From Actinomycetota bacterium (GTDB taxonomy: Bacteria > Actinomycetota > CADDZG01 > JAHWKV01), in assembly GCA_019347715.1 (NCBI GenBank), contig JAHWKU010000004.1:62001-126000 (forward strand): DNA of 64,000 nt, read 5' to 3'. A model generated the notes under the pieces. It saw nothing but the letters and a program-made list of their open reading frames with translations, searched no databases and was not told where the DNA came from. Position numbers and translations under genes: made by a program. This document shows positions 61,571 through 64,000 of this stretch, in pieces. How positions within the stretch are numbered: position 1 is the first letter of the stretch; every line of letters starts with the position of its first letter.

Positions 61571-61989
61571 TCAGGTCTAACCAGTTGATAGATCACCCAG
61601 AAGCCCGCTTCCTTGCGCATCCTCAGCTCCAGCCGTTCGGTCTCCCCGCCGGGCCCCGTTCGTTTGACGGGAATGAAGACCTCCTGCTCCTCTTCCGTAG
61701 AGAGCCGGGGAGGCCCATCGACCCCGCATTGGGTGGTCTCGGGCATCTGAGCCTCGATAGAAGCCTCGGTCGCCTCTCGATAGAGGTTGGCGAATCGATC
61801 GAACCGTCCGCGGAAATAGCTCCTTCTGAAGGTCTCCTGATACCTCAGCGGATCCCGGTCGACGAGGGCCTCGCACCAGACTCTGGCCCTCACCCTGGTC
61901 TCCCGTTCGGTCGCGTCGGCGAGTCCGGCGACCGCGGTCCCGATCAGAACCAGCATGAAGACAACCCCCAGCAAGCCTGCCCCGACCAC
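61567..61989 (-). CDS. small membrane-anchored protein, possible NTF2-like domain
   Basis: A 140-residue protein with one N-terminal hydrophobic anchor (LLGVVFMLVLIGTAVAGLA) and a soluble part after about residue 28. The soluble part (VWCEALVDRDPLRYQETF, a helical middle, then beta-rich ERLELRMRKEAGFWVIYQLV) has the order of an NTF2-like fold, weakly. The start is GTG 61989; no better start is close. It overlaps the MFS-LivF gene by four bases and is divergent from the binding-protein gene. Function unknown. Confidence 0.65.
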   Translation of the reverse strand: MVGAGLLGVVFMLVLIGTAVAGLADATERETRVRARVWCEALVDRDPLRYQETFRRSYFRGRFDRFANLYREATEASIEAQMPETTQCGVDGPPRLSTEEEQEVFIPVKRTGPGGETERLELRMRKEAGFWVIYQLVRPE

Positions 61990-62028
61990 CCGGGGGCTTA
62001 CTCCCTTCAGGTTCAGTGAACTTTTCCC

Positions 62029-62057
62029 TTCACGGTTGTTGGGATTTGCGACATACT
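62029..62057 (+). promoter_or_regulatory. candidate promoter of the Liv substrate-binding protein gene
   Basis: TTCACG (62029-62034) and CATACT (62052-62057), separated by 17 bp, resemble the -35 and -10 boxes of a housekeeping promoter. The predicted start of transcription is about 62064, only a few bases before ATG 62070, which would make a nearly leaderless mRNA and fits the absence of a ribosome-binding site. Confidence 0.35.
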
Positions 62058-62069
62058 AGCGGCGGCCAA

Positions 62070-63572
62070 ATGAACTTCCTTTCTAATTTGACTCCCTTTC
62101 TAATCAGGATCCGCCCGATCCTCATGTCGCTTTCGATCCTTCAGCTCTTGACCTCCGTCGCGGTCGTCAGCTCAGGACCATCCAAGGTCGGTACAGGCGG
62201 CCCCAGAGAGGTCTCGATCGGGGGCCCCGCCGGCGAGATCGAAGAGATCATCCTGCCCGACGGCACCATCGTCGATCCCGATTCTCCGCAGGCCACAGCT
62301 GCACGGCGCGCGGCCACCAGGGGATCTGCATCGGCGAAAGGCGGCGCAGGTGCTACGAGTGCCGCGGCCGGCTCACTTGGCGCAGGTGTGACCGTCGACT
62401 CCATCAAGCTCGGTTTCATCGTCGTTTCCAATAACGACAGGCTGCTGTCGAACTATGGGGTTCAAGGCGGAGCGATAGGAGATACCAAAGATCAGGTGAA
62501 CGCGGTCGTAAACGACGTGAACGCCCGCGGCGGGATCCTCGGACGCAAGGTCATTGCCGACATCCGAGTTTGGGACGCCACCGGCAATGCGGAAGCTCAG
62601 CACAATCAATTCTGCGCGGGATTCACGCAGGACTCGAAGGTGTTCGCGGTGCTCTCACCGTGGAACCCACCGCCAAGTTTCGCTCCTTGTCTCGCGAAGG
62701 CCAAGACGCTTTTCATCAATGAGTCGCTGCTTCAGGCTGATCAAGAAACTTTCACGGAATTGAGTCCTTATCTCGTCTCGGGATTGTTCAGTTCATCACG
62801 GGGGTCGATCGCGATGGCACGGGCCCTTCACGAGCAGGGATTTTTCGCTTCTGGTAGCAAGCTCGGAATCGTCCGAGGAAACACCCCGGCGTTTGAGAGA
62901 GTCAGCAATAACTACTTCAAGCCAGCGCTGGCATCTTTCGGCATCACTCCGTTCGATGAAGTGCCCGCCAGCGGAACCAGCCAGGCTCAAGCAGCGGCTC
63001 AGCGCTTCAAGGACAAGGGGGTTGATCACGTCGCCTTTCTCACTGCCGCAGGAGGAACTCCGCTGTTCTTCATGAACTTCGCCCAGTCCCAGACCTACTT
63101 CCCCAAATATGGTTTGGCCAGTCCAGACAGTCCTGCTTTCCTTGCCCAGGCCGCTCCTTACTCTCAACTTCGCGGAGCCATGGCGGCGGGGTGGGCGCCT
63201 GGTCTCGACGTGCTGGACTCGGAGGGTCCTCCTTACAGCGCTGCCGAGAGGCGTTGTTTCGATATTCACGCCAAGGCCGGAACGAATTACCCGAGCCGCA
63301 ACGAAGGCGGAACTCCTGCTCTCATGTTCTGCGACATGATCTGGCTCTTCGAAGAAGTTGCGATCAAGGCAGGAAAGACTCTCAACACCGGCACTTGGTC
63401 TGAAGCTCTCGCCACTCTTGGGACGTCGCACCAAACCACGATCACTTTTGGCACCAACTTCGGGCCCGGAATAAGAGACGGCGCTTATCAGTACCGGCCG
63501 ATGGCTTACGACGACTCTCCCTCCTGCCGGTGCTTCAAGTACACGGGCCCCGAGCAGAACGTTCCCCGCTAG
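62070..63572 (+). CDS. LivJ/LivK-type ABC substrate-binding protein
   Basis: Type-1 periplasmic-binding-fold protein of 500 residues, extracellular partner of the Liv-type importer encoded divergently. An N-terminal hydrophobic segment (about residues 13-33, PILMSLSILQLLTSVAVV) acts as signal or anchor; no lipobox is seen. A Gly/Ala/Ser-rich linker (about 75-110) leads to the binding fold with VDSIKLGFIVVSNNDR, NAVVNDVNARGGILGRKV and late FCDMIWLFEEVAIKAGKTL. The usual Leu/Ile site residues cannot be read, so the ligand is open. ATG 62070 is chosen; GTG 62016 would add 18 residues. Confidence 0.87.
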   Translation: MNFLSNLTPFLIRIRPILMSLSILQLLTSVAVVSSGPSKVGTGGPREVSIGGPAGEIEEIILPDGTIVDPDSPQATAARRAATRGSASAKGGAGATSAAAGSLGAGVTVDSIKLGFIVVSNNDRLLSNYGVQGGAIGDTKDQVNAVVNDVNARGGILGRKVIADIRVWDATGNAEAQHNQFCAGFTQDSKVFAVLSPWNPPPSFAPCLAKAKTLFINESLLQADQETFTELSPYLVSGLFSSSRGSIAMARALHEQGFFASGSKLGIVRGNTPAFERVSNNYFKPALASFGITPFDEVPASGTSQAQAAAQRFKDKGVDHVAFLTAAGGTPLFFMNFAQSQTYFPKYGLASPDSPAFLAQAAPYSQLRGAMAAGWAPGLDVLDSEGPPYSAAERRCFDIHAKAGTNYPSRNEGGTPALMFCDMIWLFEEVAIKAGKTLNTGTWSEALATLGTSHQTTITFGTNFGPGIRDGAYQYRPMAYDDSPSCRCFKYTGPEQNVPR

Positions 63573-63580
63573 ACGACAGC

Positions 63581-64000
63581 ATGTTCGCCTCGGTCAACGG
63601 AACTCGAATCTTCTTCGACGTCGATGGAGCCCGGGCAGTATGGAAGGGTGACGTAGAGGTCGAACGCCCGGTCATGGTCCTTCTTCCCGGAGGGCCTGGG
63701 GCTTCTCATATGCACTACAAACGTCCAAGGGCTGGATTCGATCGGTTGAAGCCGTTCTTTCAGATGATCTACATCGATTGGCGAGGGGCCGCGCGGTCCG
63801 ATCCTGCCCCTTCGGAGACTCTTACTCTCGAACAGGTAGTCGAAGACGTCGAGTCGATCAGACAAATGCTCGGCATGGACAAATGGGTGGTACTCGGAGC
63901 GTCCGGCGGCGGCATCTGGGCCCCCGCTTACGCCTCAGCTCATCCCGATGCGGTTACCCACCTGATAGTCCTTCACGCCCCGGCGCGATCTGACTACTTC
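63581..64000 (+). CDS. alpha/beta hydrolase, proline iminopeptidase-like (3' end outside window)
   Basis: A frame open from ATG 63581 to the end of the window (140 codons) with no stop. It reads MFASVNGTRIFFDVDGARAV, then LLPGGPGASHMHYK (oxyanion-hole HGGPG-like motif, here PGGPG), YIDWRGAARSDP (as YxDxRGxGxS of prolyl iminopeptidases), and the nucleophile elbow GASGGG. It starts eight bases after the Liv-type binding-protein gene, so the two may be co-transcribed, giving a peptidase or amidase next to an amino-acid-type importer. Confidence 0.85.
   Translation, partial: MFASVNGTRIFFDVDGARAVWKGDVEVERPVMVLLPGGPGASHMHYKRPRAGFDRLKPFFQMIYIDWRGAARSDPAPSETLTLEQVVEDVESIRQMLGMDKWVVLGASGGGIWAPAYASAHPDAVTHLIVLHAPARSDYF

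Noticed and set aside
1..64000. tRNA, rRNA, CRISPR arrays, IS elements, att sites or replication origin
   Set aside because: No cloverleaf-like gene, repeat-spacer array, transposase motif or DnaA-box cluster was found on reading both strands; intergenic gaps are almost all under 150 bp.

Overview
The window is a densely packed, GC-rich stretch of bacterial chromosome. It holds about 67 protein genes, no visible RNA genes, no insertion sequences and no CRISPR. Gene content points to an actinobacterium, probably a little-studied lineage: an actinobacterial-type cytochrome oxidase cluster with CtaG, a wax ester synthase/diacylglycerol acyltransferase, a PPOX-class F420-type flavoprotein, class II FBPase (GlpX), a HelD/HelR-type RNA polymerase-recycling ATPase, DinB-fold proteins, a CvpA-CAP fusion and fused Liv transporters. 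This assignment is an inference from families; no rRNA or marker gene fixes the taxon. Overlapping stop/start codons (ATGA, TTGA, GTGA, TGATG) are the rule, so translational coupling is widespread.

Layout. 1-5.8 kb: aa3-type oxidase subunits (ctaD end, ctaE, ctaF), CtaG, a membrane protein with two cupredoxin domains, a fused heme A synthase/heme O synthase and a TlpA-like thioredoxin, together an oxidase assembly operon. 5.8-12.4 kb: an ABC-2 exporter, LarE plus a NIL-domain protein, the CvpA-CAP fusion, an HSD10-like dehydrogenase, nicotinate phosphoribosyltransferase and an orphan LuxR-type response regulator. 12.4-18.9 kb: two MFS carriers, WS/DGAT, GlpX and a 5'-3' exonuclease with no normal start codon. 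18.9-22.8 kb: a minus-strand run of small accessory genes (hydrolase, two DinB proteins, a tandem helix-turn-helix protein, a truncated MarR-like gene, HIT, GNAT). 22.8-30 kb: divergent glutamate dehydrogenase and GABA-type aminotransferase, a tandem universal stress protein, a KimA-like K+ importer with a doubled C-terminal domain, and an LLM flavoprotein. 30-34 kb: a complete osmoprotectant ABC importer. 34-40.4 kb: DNA alkylation repair (Ada-AlkA, Ogt), DUF1684, a DHA2 efflux pump, a disulfide oxidoreductase and Fpg. 40.4-49.2 kb: a four-gene overlapping operon (cyclic-nucleotide-binding protein, flavoprotein, CoA-binding protein, HelD), a cupin-epimerase islet, a second cyclic-nucleotide-binding protein and a TPR-class III cyclase. 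49.2-56.5 kb: a lipoprotein, a GlcD-like flavoprotein, a DoxX-like protein, a heterodimeric ABC exporter, a PPOX protein and a cupredoxin lipoprotein. 56.5-64 kb: a Liv-type importer compressed into two giant polypeptides (LivH-LivM-LivG and MFS-LivF), a small anchored protein, its divergent substrate-binding protein, and a partial alpha/beta hydrolase running off the end.

The most unusual element is the Liv system at 56.5-63.6 kb: every core subunit of a branched-chain-amino-acid-type ABC importer is present, but one ATPase is fused to a complete MFS carrier. Other features worth attention are the CtaA-CtaB fusion joined by a linker made of 15-bp tandem repeats, the duplicated cytosolic domain of the KimA-like carrier, the CvpA-CAP fusion, a LarE with three cluster-type cysteines, and a possible cyclic-nucleotide module made of one cyclase and two lone binding domains.
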